Assembly (NCBI GenBank): GCA_002224055.1
Contig: AZLU01000223.1
Location: 1-64,000, forward strand
Origin: Pezizomycotina sp. ARF18
Lineage: Eukaryota; Ascomycota
Length of the DNA: 64,000 nucleotides
Direction: 5' to 3'
This document shows positions 1 through 12,582 of this stretch, in pieces. The position numbers and the translations under genes were made by a program. The notes below the pieces were generated by a model. It saw nothing but the letters and a program-made list of their open reading frames with translations, was not told the DNA's origin and did not search any database. Each line of letters begins with the position of its first letter. Within the stretch, counting starts at the first letter, position 1.

Positions 1-1
1 T

Positions 2-236
2 TGTTGGATGTAAGTAGTAAAGGACATCAAACGACACGATACATCGAGAATTGCCCGCAGCGCTATGCATCGACCGACCTCGGCCGAGCTCTGTAATGAA
101 CGGCATCGATGCGAGGATATTAACATCGTGAAGATTCGTTTTATATAGAATTCCTTTTATATATAAACGGCAGGATACTGCCCTCGATAGATAGTTTTAT
201 TCTTTATATAATTAATAATTTAATCTTTATCCTATA
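2..236 (+). repeat. 5' LTR of the copia element
   Basis: This is the direct repeat of 4763-5004. It begins with TGTTGGATGTAAG and ends at CCTATA, where the 3' copy ends CCTACA, so the ancestral ends were TG...CA. The first two thirds keep CA and TG dinucleotides; from about base 165 they have been converted. Confidence 0.93.
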
Positions 237-3200
237 TGTAGCAACAACTATATTATAAAAAAAAGTAATAGTATATCCCGCGCTATCTCGAAACGATAAT
301 CTAGATCTTAGATAGTAACGTCGCGAAGCTCAGTAACGTAGTACGTTCTTAAGGAATAACTCTATCCTTATCTCGCCGCCCGTCGCGCTTCGCGAGGTAT
401 TACGAGCATACTCGGCTATAGTAAGTAAATAATCCTAATATTACGCCCGCTAACCCTAATAGAAGATACCTATATATAGCGCCGAGTATACCCGAGCTAT
501 CTAATATCGTATAATAAGCGATTCGCTATAATTCTATCCGCTACTTAAGTAAGTAGAGACTAGCTATTCTAAGAGGCGTATACTTATAGAACTACGTATA
601 TCGAAGCTCGCCGATACTATCGTAAAATCTAAGACCCTAGATAAGAGCTTAGTAAAGACGAATAGTCTCGTTATATACGGTAATAGTACTTATTACTTTT
701 CCGCGTAGGAATTAAGTAGATTTATTACTTTAACGCCGATAAACGAAGGGTATAGGCCGTTTAGATGCCTTAAATCTATAAACTTCGTAAATAACGAGGT
801 AAATCGGTAAATATTAGAACTTTAGCTAATAAGTATATATAGGAAGACGATAATACTAATATACGTATATTAACCGCGCGAAAGAATAGTAGATAAAACT
901 AAAGGCTTTTAACTTAGGACTCCGCGATAATTAGCTTATCGAAAATATCTTAAAAGGATTATCTAAGTCGTATAATACCGTATTATCTCTATTATATTAT
1001 AATAGTAGTAGAAGGCTTATATAAATCTCGAGTAAGTAATAAGCTACTAAGCTAAGAAAAGTACGTTAAAATATAAAGCTTACGTATGATAAATCTAGCG
1101 CTGATATAAGCCGTACCCGAAAGAAGAATAAGAGTATAATAATATAGCCTATATAGTAATAAGAATAGACGCCGTAATAAGATATAGTAGTAATATAAAT
1201 ACGATAATAGTAAAAGAAAGTAGAACGTATCGAGATAGCGCGGACGCCTTCTAAAAGAAGGTCGTAGCCGCGGAGATTTAGTAGCCGTATAGCTAGTAAG
1301 ACGCGCTACCGTGAAGCGTATCGATATAGAAGTATAGTACTATATATATAGAGAATAGCTATATATAGTACTACTACCTATAAGCGTTTAATCTTACGAT
1401 TAACGCTAGTAATAAAGAAGGATTTTGGACCCGGTTCGATTATAGATAGCGCCGGCTAGTAGTATTATTCGGATAACGCTAGAGGAACGAGATAGACTCT
1501 TTTATATCGCTACGCCGCTAACTACCCGTACTAACTATAAAGCTAGAAGCGCCGCCTTAGCTATAAACTATAAAGAGGATAAAGATAAATATAGATAGCT
1601 ATAGAATATAAGTAAATAACGATATTTAGAATAGTATTATAAGGCGTACCGTACTAGTTTAATAATAGTTAGTAGTACGCCGATAGCGTAAATAATAATT
1701 TATTATAGAATAATAGAAAGATCTCGCGGAGCCGTATAGCTCGAACCGCCTTACCGCGTACGTATAGGAGATAATTATATCGTTCTACTACTTATATTAG
1801 AAACGTACGTCTTAAAGTAAATATTAATAGTACGCCGAGTCGTTATATAACCGCGTCTATTATTATAAAGAATTTAGATAAGCTACTATATTAGTAGCGT
1901 AGTTAGTTAAACGGGACTAATATTTAATCTCTCGGATTAAGACGTACTAACGTTTTAATACGTAAAACGGGTAAAATCGCTCTTTAAGCGCCTAAGTAGG
2001 GAAGATATTCCTATTAGCTATATAGAGTAGTAATAAACTACTACGAACTAGCTTAATATATAGCGAATAGGCGCTTATTATAAGGACAAGCGAATAGCGT
2101 AGGAATAGTACTAGGCGCTTAGTTATTTAAATAAAATCGATCTTCGCCGTTTATTATAAGATCTAGGTATACTATTACGGAAGGTACGTTATTTAACGTC
2201 CCTATAAAGTATATATAATAGGTAAGTATATACTATTAAGCGCTTAGCGTTAGCGACTCGAGAAACCGCGCCTCTACGAAGATTTACGTAGATATATAAT
2301 AGCGCCTCGTAAATAGTAGAGTTTAGGAAATAGTAGTAGATTTAATAGTATAGTTAATAATATACTCGATATAGCTAGATACTTCTATATAGTAATAAGA
2401 AGAATAATTAGTAGATAATAGATAAATAGATTAAGGCGCGAATTACTAAATACGCCGCGAAGCGCTTTAACTCGAGAGACCGCGATTAGTATCGTTATAC
2501 TCTATTTTCGTCGTTCGTTAATAGCGGCGGTAAGTATAGCGGTTAATTAAACGATAGTAAATTTAAGGATATACTAGCCTTATATAGTATTAAGTAGTAG
2601 CGGTACGCGCTAAATGATTATAACTAGAACGGAGTAGTAGAACGCTTTCTACTAACTATTATAAATAAGGCGCGCGCGGCGCTTTACGATATAGATCTAT
2701 CGCTTTATCTATAGGGAGAAGCCGCCCGATATATTTATAAACTAAGGAATATTACCTATAAAGATACTTCGCGGTAAACGTTCTATAAGGCGTATCGAGG
2801 CTATAAACTAGATATTATAAACTCTACCCGTTTAATTAATATATAGATAAAGGATTATTATTTTACTAATAAACTCGCTATAAGAGTATAGAAAGGAAAT
2901 ATATAGAATTTAAAGGTAGCGGTAAGATAGTTAGAGTATATAATTTAACTCAGCGTAAGGTACTATAACCTCTTATTTATAATAGCCGCTAGATTAAATC
3001 TACCGCGATAGATTAAGTACGATAATTCTACGCTCGCCACTTAGAGTAGCTCTTTAACTTCTACTAACTGCGATAGCCTTCGCTATATACTAGAATATCG
3101 GAGATCTAGATACGTTACTTATACTTAGATAATATAATCGCTAGAAAAAGTAAAATAATAGGTAGTAATAAAGGAAGAACTACTCTCGCTAGAGAAATAC

Positions 3201-4762
3201 GGCGTATAAAAATTAATTTAAACGGATATAAAAAGAATCGAATAGTAGCGTCTACTATCGCTAAAGTAAGTACTTCGCTATAAATAAAATACTTAAAATA
3301 AAATCGTTCGCTATAGGTAAGACTAGTAGTTTTAGGCTATCTATAAAATTAATAAAACGACGATATATATTTATTAGTCGTTAAATTCTCTATAGCCCGC
3401 GCTATTTTAGCGATAATCGCCGCGTTAGATCTTAAGGTACGATATAAGAATATTATCTCTATATTTCTTAGAGGGAATCTAGCGCCTAATTAATAAGTAA
3501 ATTACTCGCGCCTAAAGAGTATATACTAATATAGAATAATTTCTAACGAATTAACGTATAAAGGCGTAGTATATTACTCCGCCTTACTAAATTAATATAG
3601 TCTACGTATCTCGCTATTAATTTAAAATAATAAACTTTATAAAGTACTAACTAGTATAAGATTATATCGATCGCCCTATAACACGGGCATATACTACGGC
3701 TTAAAAGATATTAATATAGAAGGCGTCAGTATATATATTCTTATATTTATCGATAACTTATTTATTATTATATAATAAACTAGCGATAAGATTAAAAAGA
3801 GCTACTTAAACGGCTTAATATTAAGTAATTTAACGACGCGGTATACTTCTTAGAAGCTCGATCGAGAGGAATCGCTATAAAAGGACGATATACTTATCGT
3901 AAAAGACGTATATTAATAGATTACTTTACGTTATAGTATATAGAACTACGTAATCGCGGCGATATTAATAGTTTAATATTCCGCGCTACGCCGTCCCGAG
4001 AAGAATTAAATCGTTAGACCGAAGGACTATTAGTAAACTTAGAGGAACTTAATATCTAACGGTTTAGACGCGCCTAAACTAGCCTTCGCTTAGTTAGAAT
4101 TAGCTACCTTTACTACCTACTTAAGGACTTATAATATACCGCGATATAGCGGTTACTACGCTATCTATAGGGAATACGTAAATATAGCTATGCTTCGGCC
4201 TAAGTAGTACTGATAGAGAGATATAGCCTTAGGGATATATAGATAGCGACTTCGCTTAAGCTAAAGATCGCCGCTTAGTTAGTAGCTACGTCTTTATAAT
4301 ATACGGAAGAGTAGTATCGTTTATATCTTATAAATAAACTACCGTCGCTATTTTAATAATAGAGGTAGAATATACGGTACTTAACGCCGCGACTCGGAGG
4401 TATATAGCTTAGAAAAATACTCGGGTCGAGTCTACTTATAACTAGTAGACCGGGGCTACTAGTAAAAAGATAATTCCGTTAAATTAAAAATTAATAATAT
4501 AGGCGCCTACTACCTAGCTATAAACGCGGCTTATAACGTTAATAAACGAACTAAGCATATCGACATCAAATATTATTTATTAAGAGAAAATTAAGATTAT
4601 AAGATCGCGCTAGCGCGCGTTATATCGGCTAATAACGTCGCCGATATATTTACTAAACCGCTAGCTCTACGGTATTCGTTAAACTAAGGTAGGCGCTAAG
4701 AGTACGCCCTATCCCAGATCATAAAGAATAGGAGGCCTCGGCTCGTAGCGGGTAAGAGAGGC

Positions 4763-5004
4763 TATTAGATATAAGTAGTAAAGGAATATTAAACGATACG
4801 AATATATCGAGAATTGCCCGTAGCGCTATATATTGACCGACCTCGGCCGAGCTCTATAATAAACGGCATGCATCGATGCGAGGATATTAACATCGTGAAG
4901 ATTCGTTTTATATAGAATTCCTTTTGTATATAAACGGCAGGATACTGCCCTCGATAGATAGTTTTGTTCTTTATGCAATTGACAATTTTGATCTTCATCC
5001 TACA
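4763..5004 (+). repeat. 3' LTR of the copia element
   Basis: This copy ends in CCTACA. Its first 100 bases are depleted of CA and TG, while the rest (about 4863-5004) keeps them, the mirror image of the 5' copy. An apparent 69-codon frame on the minus strand lies wholly inside this repeat and is not a gene. Confidence 0.93.
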
Positions 5005-7779
5005 AAACTTATCTATCTCGCAATATATATCTTCGAGTAATAAAACTACTTATATTAAGCTCGTGGTGAAGTATTGAACTCCAAAGTGTACTCGCGTAAA
5101 ATCTTGGTTGATTTTCATGAGAACTTCGGGAACAACGACGTCCTTGTTCTCACGGAGTATATCTCTTGATGGGGTTCAGCGGCGAAGAAATTTCGCGGCG
5201 TTGGCGCGTCGGCGAAAGTGAGACGCAAACTCCCGGCTCTCCGGAGACTCAACCACGCTAGATTTTTTTTTTTTTTTAAAGCAAGCAGTGTAAGGCAGAA
5301 TCCACAAGAGCACTGAAGTCCAACAACGATAAACTTATCCTTGAGTTGTACGGGAATCGAGGTGCGATTAAACACTCGAGTTCTGTAGCCGCGGAAATGA
5401 ACATAGCCTTCAACACGACATCAAGTGGTAAAATGGTTTACGCTTTATAAAGGCTCTCGGAAAGGCTCTCGGAAAAGCTCGGAGGTATATGTATACTTAA
5501 ACGTATCGAGTTCATATGACGCCGCCTCGGCTCGTGAGGGGGATGGCGATAAGAAGCAATGGTACCAAAATCGTATATATTTGTGGCTTCGTTTAGATCT
5601 TAGATTTGCGTCTTGCTATATCTCTCTCAAACTCCACGTCGTCTGAAGGAGGTCGTTAGCGTGCTTTTAGCTTCCTTGAGATAGATTCCGTACTATCTAG
5701 CAGCTAAGAGAGTACGACATCATAAGAGAGCACTATCGATGAGCAAGCATCCTTAATATATTTTCATCTACAGTCCCTAAAATCTTTTATAAAGAGCGTG
5801 TACTGTTTTAATAATTATAATAATAATATATATATATACTGTCGAGCTCTACTTATATCATATTAAAGGTAATATTTTTATTCGAAAAAAAAAAAAAAAA
5901 AAAAGTCAATTACCATCACATATAGGCAAGTGATTTATGAGTAAGAGAGTATCGTATGTAAGCAAGCACCCTTCTCCGCCAGATAACACGGTATCATAGT
6001 CCATCTCTACAAGCGCGTAGTGCTCTCTGGTGAATTACCTCTTTGGTTTTTAGAGCTGGCAGTGGAGACAAAGAAGAGAGGCAAGCAGGATTTGAAATAT
6101 CGTAGAAGAGGGAAAGAAACGAGTACGCTTAGATACGTCAATATTAAATCATTCGTTGATTAAATTACCTCAATTACAGACGGATTTACGCTTCCGCGAC
6201 TGCGATTGGGGCTTCTAACAAATTTTCCTCTTGCATAGCTAAACCTCTGTCTCGAGCCCAAGGGATTCATTCTTATAGAAGGACGAGCAACCGAGGCCGA
6301 GGCCGAAAAGAAATGTCTCCGAGCGGAATGGAGAAATATTTCGCGTCCATCCGTTGTCGCACAGGGGTCCACAAGATGGGAAATCTTAAAGTGTCTACAA
6401 GCCCTGGTAGTACCAGGATATGGGGAAGTTCTTGGCTTTGGTCTGCATGAATTACACAGAAGACCAGGAAGAGACGCCGACGGGTGGTATGATTCTCAAT
6501 TGGATGCTAGGTTGAAAAGCTTACCGTATTTTCTGGTACATTGCTTGTTTGGTTAGGGCGACCCTAGTTCTAAAGTTCTGTTTGAACAAGATGAAATTCC
6601 TTTTTGATATTCTGGTGCTCTTCTCCATGTTTGAAGATTGCGGAGCTTCAAACTTCCGATCATTCAACACGCTTATAATGTTTATGCCATATTTTGGGCC
6701 ATTTCTTTGTCCTCTTGAGTTCTGGTAGATTCACTGCCCATAGATGTCTTCTATAAGATTTACCAGAAATAAGGAACATTTCAACATCATACGATGCTGT
6801 GACAACTACAGCAAGAGCTCCAGGTAATTATAATCACGATTGAAAGCGACAAGACATTTTATTGATATGTACAAGCTCCCATGTCGATGTTAAACAATGA
6901 TCCAGATCGATCTGAAGAAATCCGGATATGGATATATAAAATAACAGTTTGCCCATGCATCCTACAAAAAAAAAAAAGCTCAACTTGCATTTGTGCCTTC
7001 TGCTTTGAATAAAAATCGACTGCGATATTCCGAAAATAATAACCTGGCTATTATGTATATAAAAGGAGACATTGCATTTGCCGAGATCCGATGTTAATAG
7101 GAAAGTCGCGATGACGTCCCCTTGCTGTTCGAGACATTTTCGGCACTTTCTCTCTAGCCAAGCTGGATGGGCTTCGATGCAGACGATCTTCCGCCCTCGT
7201 CTATATTATCCGTTAGGTGCATCCGGTTACAAAAAAAAATTCTATCCAATCCCTGGGAATACGGCCAGTTAAAAATTGCGATGTAACGAAAGGCACCTGA
7301 CTGATTGGATATTTGCCTTCGATCTTACAAGATCGCCAATTTTTACCTTTTTGATTTTACATGTTCGCTGAGTATGTAATCCTGTCATCGAAAGAATTCT
7401 TGGAGGCGAGACCCAGCGATTCGCGGACAATTTTTTTAATGGCTTTTTCTGGGAAAACTTTCGTAGAGCGGAAAAGGCGTTGTAACGTTTCCGTAGGGCT
7501 AAAAACGTTGACAGAAAAGTTACCAAGGATTTCATTCTCACTTGCAGGCTGACATGCATTCCCGCTTTGTTCCGGGAGATTCGATCCGCATTCGATGCCT
7601 TTCGTATTTCCTTCGTATACTACAGTTGTACGCATTATGAAGAAAGAAATTACTGTGCGGAACGAACAGAATAGTATGCTGGCGTCGGATGTAACATCTC
7701 ATGATATTCGAATCGAGCCTTGTAATTTTTAAGACTTTTTTACTTTTTAATATCGTGTAACCATGACAAGACAATCCTC
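5005..7779. other. gene-poor stretch after the retroelement
   Basis: No gene recognised. There are A or T runs at about 5263-5277, 5885-5904 and 6965-6977. One plus-strand frame stays open at about 6239-6556 (some 105 codons) with no start codon and no recognised family; it could be a gene scrap. The overlapping frames at 7.3-7.8 kb on both strands look like chance. Confidence 0.5.
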
Positions 7780-7787
7780 TATATAAG
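7780..7787 (+). promoter_or_regulatory. TATA box of the secreted-protein gene
   Basis: TATATAAG lies about 150 bases upstream of the ATG at 7939 and is followed by a pyrimidine-rich stretch (7807-7885) typical of fungal transcription start regions. The 5' leader is A/C-rich and the ATG context is CAAAATGC, usual for well-expressed fungal genes. Confidence 0.6.
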
Positions 7788-7938
7788 AAGACCTCCTCAC
7801 CGACCGACAAGAACTTTTTTTCTCCATCATCAGCAAAATCATCCCTTCATTCATACATCACTACAGTCTCTTCAGAACAAATCTCACACTCGCTTTCTCT
7901 TCCAGAAATCAAATAAACCAACAACCCCAATAATCAAA

Positions 7939-8344
7939 ATGCAGTTCATCGCCTCCGTCGCTCTCCTCGCCGCCACCGTCTCCGCTGGTGTCCTCCCAGG
8001 GTGGTCCCGGACCCGTCCAGTCCGGCGGCTCCTGCTCCGCCGACGTCTCCACCACCGCCCACATCAACCTCGCCGACTGCAAGGCCGCCCTCGCTGACCT
8101 CCGCGCCCGTGGCGACCACGAGACCATCGCCTGTGACCGCATGTTCCGCACCGAGTACAACTACGTCAAGAAGGGCGCCTGCCAGGTATCACCGAGGCAA
8201 CGGCAACCCCCAGTGCATGAACCCCAAGACCGTCGCCGATGGCCTCGAGGAGATCCTCAAGCTCTGCACCAAGAAGAACACCGTCCTCCCCGGAGAGTGG
8301 TCCTACTTCTTCCTGGACAGAAGATCCGCATCGTTAAGGCTTAA
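7939..8344 (+). pseudogene. small secreted cysteine-containing protein, broken copy
   Basis: The ATG at 7939 opens a clean signal peptide (MQFIASVALLAATVSAG). A GC-rich coding stretch of about 115 further codons follows, with four or five cysteines and GDHETIACDRMF, GNGNPQCMNP and LPGEWSYFF segments. Strong third-position C shows that it was once well expressed. The reading frame is interrupted about three times, so it is a fossil as written unless the sequence is faulty. It looks like a small fungal secreted or effector-type protein; I do not recognise the family and assign no activity. The promoter and signal peptide look whole. Its codon use is far more GC-biased than its surroundings. Confidence 0.7.
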
Positions 8345-8357
8345 ATGTCTCATGTAG

Positions 8358-9051
8358 CTGTATGAAGGAGAGTTCTCGAGAAGTAGTTTCTTGACAACTC
8401 TCCAGGGAAAAGTTTTTGGAAAAAAATCGGTCGGAAAAAAAGTTTTTGATTATTTCCTTGGATTTCAATATCCTGATGTATAATAGTATAGAAAATCATG
8501 CATAAAAAACATAATTAGCTGAGGCATCCATTGGATCTACTCCGATACGCAGATAATTTAATCTGTAAGCTCAATACTTTCCCTATACCGTGTACACGCT
8601 CAGACTTCCTTCTACGTGTTCCAACCTGTAACTGAATCATGACTTTGATCGTATGATAGCAGTTCGTTGCAAGCGAATCCCGATCATTATTGATATTCCC
8701 TTTTTTGGGCTTTTACATGAATAATAATTTGTTTTTATGTCCAAAGCTTCATTCTTTCATCCCTTGTTCGCTGTTGTATAAGTTAACATAGAGAGGAACC
8801 AATCGGGATTAATATCCGAAATGTCGAGGGTAAGCTTACTACGGCGATCATTCGCGGCGACAGTCCATTACGACCAGCCCATACCAGTGAGACGTTCAAT
8901 GGAGGCTTATATAACATTCTGGTTCGTGAGAACATCGTTCATTTTAAGAACTAGCCAATCAGGGTATATACATGGGCCTACACATAAGTTTTTTTTCGCA
9001 ACTATTGCTCATAGCACAAAATAGGCATCGTTCCATCATTTTCTCGTACAT
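8358..9051. other. intergenic region, no gene seen
   Basis: AT-rich spacer between the convergent secreted-protein and P450 genes. A 67-codon plus-strand frame at 8821-9024 has no recognisable features. The stretch probably holds both 3' untranslated regions. Confidence 0.5.
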
Positions 9052-10689
9052 TTATTCTGTTACAGGGATAACATCGACAACTTGAAAATCTCTCAGCGCC
9101 TCCCTCAACTTCGCTTCGTCCCTCGGCACGAACCGTACAGCATACTGCCTCGGCATCGCGACCAGACTCGTTGGATCCGCGTTTCCTTTAACGGGTCCGT
9201 CTCAACCTCTCCATTTCCTCAATCTGGAAACAGTTAATCAGCCGGATAAACGTGAGATACAACTCTCGGTTCGCCAGTAAACTACCGGCACACATCCTAT
9301 ACCCGATTCCGTACGTGAAAAGCGGCGCATCCGGTTGCTCCAGCCACCTCTCCGGCCTGAAGACCTCCGGATCCTTCCACACCGCCGTATCCATATTACA
9401 AGCCCACGCGTTGAGAAAAATAACCGTACCGGCGGGAATGAGACGACCCTCATACGTGATATCCCGAATCGTTGCTCTCGGGAGCGCTAGTCTCAAACGG
9501 TAAAGAACCGGAGGAACTCCCGCACTAAAGCGCAAATATACTCGCTCTTCTGGTCGTCGTGCGCGTCGCACAGCGGGTTCGAGCCCTCGGATGATACTTG
9601 CGGATTTCCTCAAGTGCTTTCCGTGGATATCTGGCCTCTTACCCAGCAGCGCTACAGCCCACGCTACGAGCGTTGTAATTGTGTCTAGACCGCCGGATAA
9701 CATCGTCAGCGAGATGGAGGTTAATTCCGCGTTGTTGAGTTTTGCTTCTTTATCTTGGATAACGTTTGCTTGAATGCACGGCTTGTGTATTCCTTTCTCC
9801 ATCCTATCATCGAGATCGCGGTTGAGCTTGTGCAGGTAGATATCGCGGCGCGTGCGCATTTCTCTAGCTTTCTTGCTGCCGAGGTTTATCGGGTTCAGGC
9901 GGAGTATAGGGATGTAGTCTGTAGATTGCCGGTTGTGGAGCGGAACTTGCTCACTTCTTCTTCCACGTGTGTAATTTCCTTGAACAGGGCGTCGTTTTGC
10001 GAACCCATACGTGTTCCCCAGTTCAGCGTAGAGCCAATGATAGCGATAGGCGCTGGATCATGGGCATAGGATCGACGGCAACGCGGCCGGATTGGCCGTA
10101 GTGCAGGAATTCAGAGACAAAGTCTTTTGTTTCCACGTCGAGATGTGGCACGTACTTTGCGACGGATGGGCGGTTTAGTGCGGACGCTGCGCCCTTTCGG
10201 CGGCGTTTCAGGGAGTCGGAGTAGGGAGATGTACCGATCGTTGTGCGGCGGTGTCGGAAAGGATCTAAAAGTAGATAACATTAGCGATTCATCCGATGTA
10301 ACTCGGGGGTTTCCTTAGCTAGATATACCTTATGGAAAGTATAAAACTCTGTCGGCTGCTAACGGCACTCGCATTCTGGCGAAGATAACCCTCGCGCTCG
10401 CGGCACTGTTCACGACAAGGATAGGAATATTTCCCAGCTGGATCTGATAAACTGGTCCATACTGCTCGCCACGCCCGGTACTGTTCGGCGGCGTTAACGC
10501 GGATTTGATGTAAATTGCCGATGAGAGGTAACCCTCGGGGACCCCGAAATGTGGTATGCGTGCCCGCGCCGTGCGAATTCGTTTACGATGACGTAGAGGA
10601 TCGGCGCCGCTATCAGGACCGCCGCAAGAGCAGTCAGGGTTCGCGACCGTATAGTCGGTCAGGGCTGTTAATAGCTGTCCTATTGCCAT
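9052..10689 (-). pseudogene. cytochrome P450, CYP504 (phenylacetate hydroxylase) type
   Basis: CYP504 enzymes are ER-bound monooxygenases that hydroxylate phenylacetate for its breakdown to homogentisate. Read on the minus strand, the family sequence is present from start (10689) to stop (9052). N-terminal blocks are IPHFGVPEGY and YGPVYQIQLGNIP. KRRRKGAASALNRPSVAKYV and HVEEEVSKFRSTTGN follow. The I-helix reads SGGLDT, the ExxR helix VREFLRFF, the PERF block FRPERWLEQPDAP, and the haem loop FTYGIGYRMCAGS with its cysteine. The C-terminus is DPTSLVAMPRQYAVRFVPR. An intron with donor GTATAT and acceptor TTTTAG lies at about 10268-10332. At least six one-base shifts separate these blocks, so as written it is a pseudogene; if the assembly has indel errors it could be a live gene. 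The fit to CYP504 is from memory of the family, and is strong. Confidence 0.9.
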
Positions 10690-12582
10690 TTTTTTCTGTT
10701 CCTGAATGATAATGCTGGCGATAACTTGGATGATTTCAAATGGAAGTTTTCCATTCGATAAAAACTGGGGGGAATGTGGGGTTTAATAGTAGTATTTTGC
10801 TCGAGGCGCTTTCGGGGTTGCCGCTTGGTGGGATCTGAGGGAATGAACACAACCTTGATTTTCTGTTGCAACAATCGAGGCGCGGAAAGTCTATTCGCGC
10901 TATTCCCTCTCGCGTAGGTCTTTTGTGACAATGCCGCTCGCAGACCTGACAAGAGGGAAAAACGGCTCGGAGCGGAACAAGAAAAACCAGGCCATGAACT
11001 GCGAAAAAATTTTGTTGGGCGTGTTAACGCTGATTTTATCGCCTTAAGAAAACGGGTTAGTCCCGCGCAGCGTGTCTAGGACAAAATACACCCCTGGATA
11101 ACGTTGCCGGTGATATGAGTGTTGAGACTGATAGGTCAGACTGGTAACGAGTATGAACGTTTAGGCAGCGGAGGGCTCTTCGGATCTCTATTTGGATGTC
11201 TTTGAAATTTTTTGAATGCTGGAACCATGAGAGAGTTCGCGGCGAAAGAAAAAATGCGCTGAATGAGGCTCGCGCGGCGATTAAATGAGATACGGTTAAT
11301 GCGACTTGATCCAAATTACAACAAATACAGAAAGTATGTATGTGAGTCTATTCCAGGGAGACCTCGTACCATATTTTATTAAGTGGTTAAAGTTTAAGCT
11401 GCCTTAGAATAAATATCTAGAATGGAATGCTCGAGCTCCCATTAATTGAGAGTCCGTATACCATTAGTTTCTAGGAGTTTATACCCATTACTCGCACTCA
11501 CATACTACTAACGACAATACTACTTCCGATATATAGTCTGTTGAACACGAACCGCCGCTATGAGTACATGGACGCTGATATTATAATATTCTTCCCGACA
11601 CTGCCTTTTAAGTTCTGCTCTATTCACGTATCGTATCTTGGGATTTATATAGTTTCGCTAGCAATCCAGGAACCGAGAGAACCCGACAACGCATTCCCGA
11701 ATCTATGGTTCCCGATTCCTCAAATGCAGCCCAGATGCAAAGAAACATATTGAATTCGACTGCTGGCGAAGAAAATGGTGGCCTAGTATTGGCTCGGAGC
11801 CGTCTTATCCCAGCAACCCTTGTTTGTGCTGGGGGAATCCTCTCAAATAGTCCCCGCAGGTAAGTAGAGCTCCGAATCCCGAGTAAACCCCGAAAACCAC
11901 CACGAACTTGCTGCTCACCAGAAACCGGACCGATATTAAAACCCCAGAACCTTCATTTCATACGATCGCTTGAGTTACACAACGAGGAATGGACAGAATT
12001 GGCCGATCGGATTCGAATATGCATATTCTCCCAATTATTCGGCCTTGTGTTTCGGCCAGCGGGTCACTAGAAAAATATATATCGGATTATCGATTCTACA
12101 GCGCGACCTGAAGATATCCAACGGCTCATCATTGAATAATATCCGAAATACATGCCCTTATATCAAGTATTTGAATCCATTGGCATTGACTAGACAGCTC
12201 TTTCACGTTCGTTTACCATATTATTCCACCGTGGTTTTCTGCACCCATAAGAGCGCATACCTATTGGTCGATGTTAATATATTTGAGTCTAATTTAACGT
12301 ATGGATTTCTGTATACAGGGTACCATAAAGAAAACTTCACAAAGCCCTGAAAAGGCGTGGCAGAAATTCCCCGACGTCGTAAGGTGGCGAACGTTAAATG
12401 TCGGTTAAACTTAATCGCTCGTTTTGCCGAGGAACCAAACATCACGCTGCGTTAGGCACCCTATCACGGTTGGGCCATGGTGAGCTGGTTATACGATGCA
12501 TGTGGTAGCCCATTCTTCGAGCCTCTCATCGTCAAGTATGCACGAAGTCCGGTCTACGGAAGAATCCTTAGTCTACCAAGCA
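10690..12582. other. intergenic region with one possible exon
   Basis: No family recognised. A plus-strand frame starting with ATG at 11735 stays open up to a good donor (CAG/GTAAGTAG) at 11860 and could be a first exon of about 41 codons, but I found no continuation. The 126-codon frame at 11970-12350 has no protein-like features, and neither does the minus-strand frame at 11057-11314. Confidence 0.4.

Larger units (their letters stand above)
2..5004 (+). mobile_element. Ty1/copia LTR retrotransposon, RIPed fossil
   Basis: The element is full length, about 5.0 kb, with a direct LTR at each end (2-236 and 4763-5004). Recognisable remnants run in the order integrase core (about 2500-2850), reverse transcriptase (about 3200-3900, with the catalytic-loop region near 3740-3770) and RNase H with the usual copia C-terminus (about 4200-4650). 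Integrase before reverse transcriptase is the Ty1/copia order. The gag part is expected at about 300-1300 but is not recognisable. The interior is extremely poor in CA and TG dinucleotides, the RIP pattern, and is broken by very many changes, so it is dead. The parts of the LTRs that escaped RIP are nearly identical, which suggests a fairly recent insertion. The left flank lies outside the window, so the target-site duplication cannot be checked. Confidence 0.93.

Noticed and set aside
4789-4998. 69-codon minus-strand frame at the end of the copia element
   Set aside because: It lies wholly inside the 3' LTR; the matching 5' LTR has no such conserved protein.
9755-10069. 104-codon plus-strand frame
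   Set aside because: Antisense to the P450 gene; its openness follows from codon structure on the other strand.
11970-12350. 126-codon plus-strand frame
   Set aside because: No motif, no splice context and ordinary composition; likely chance.
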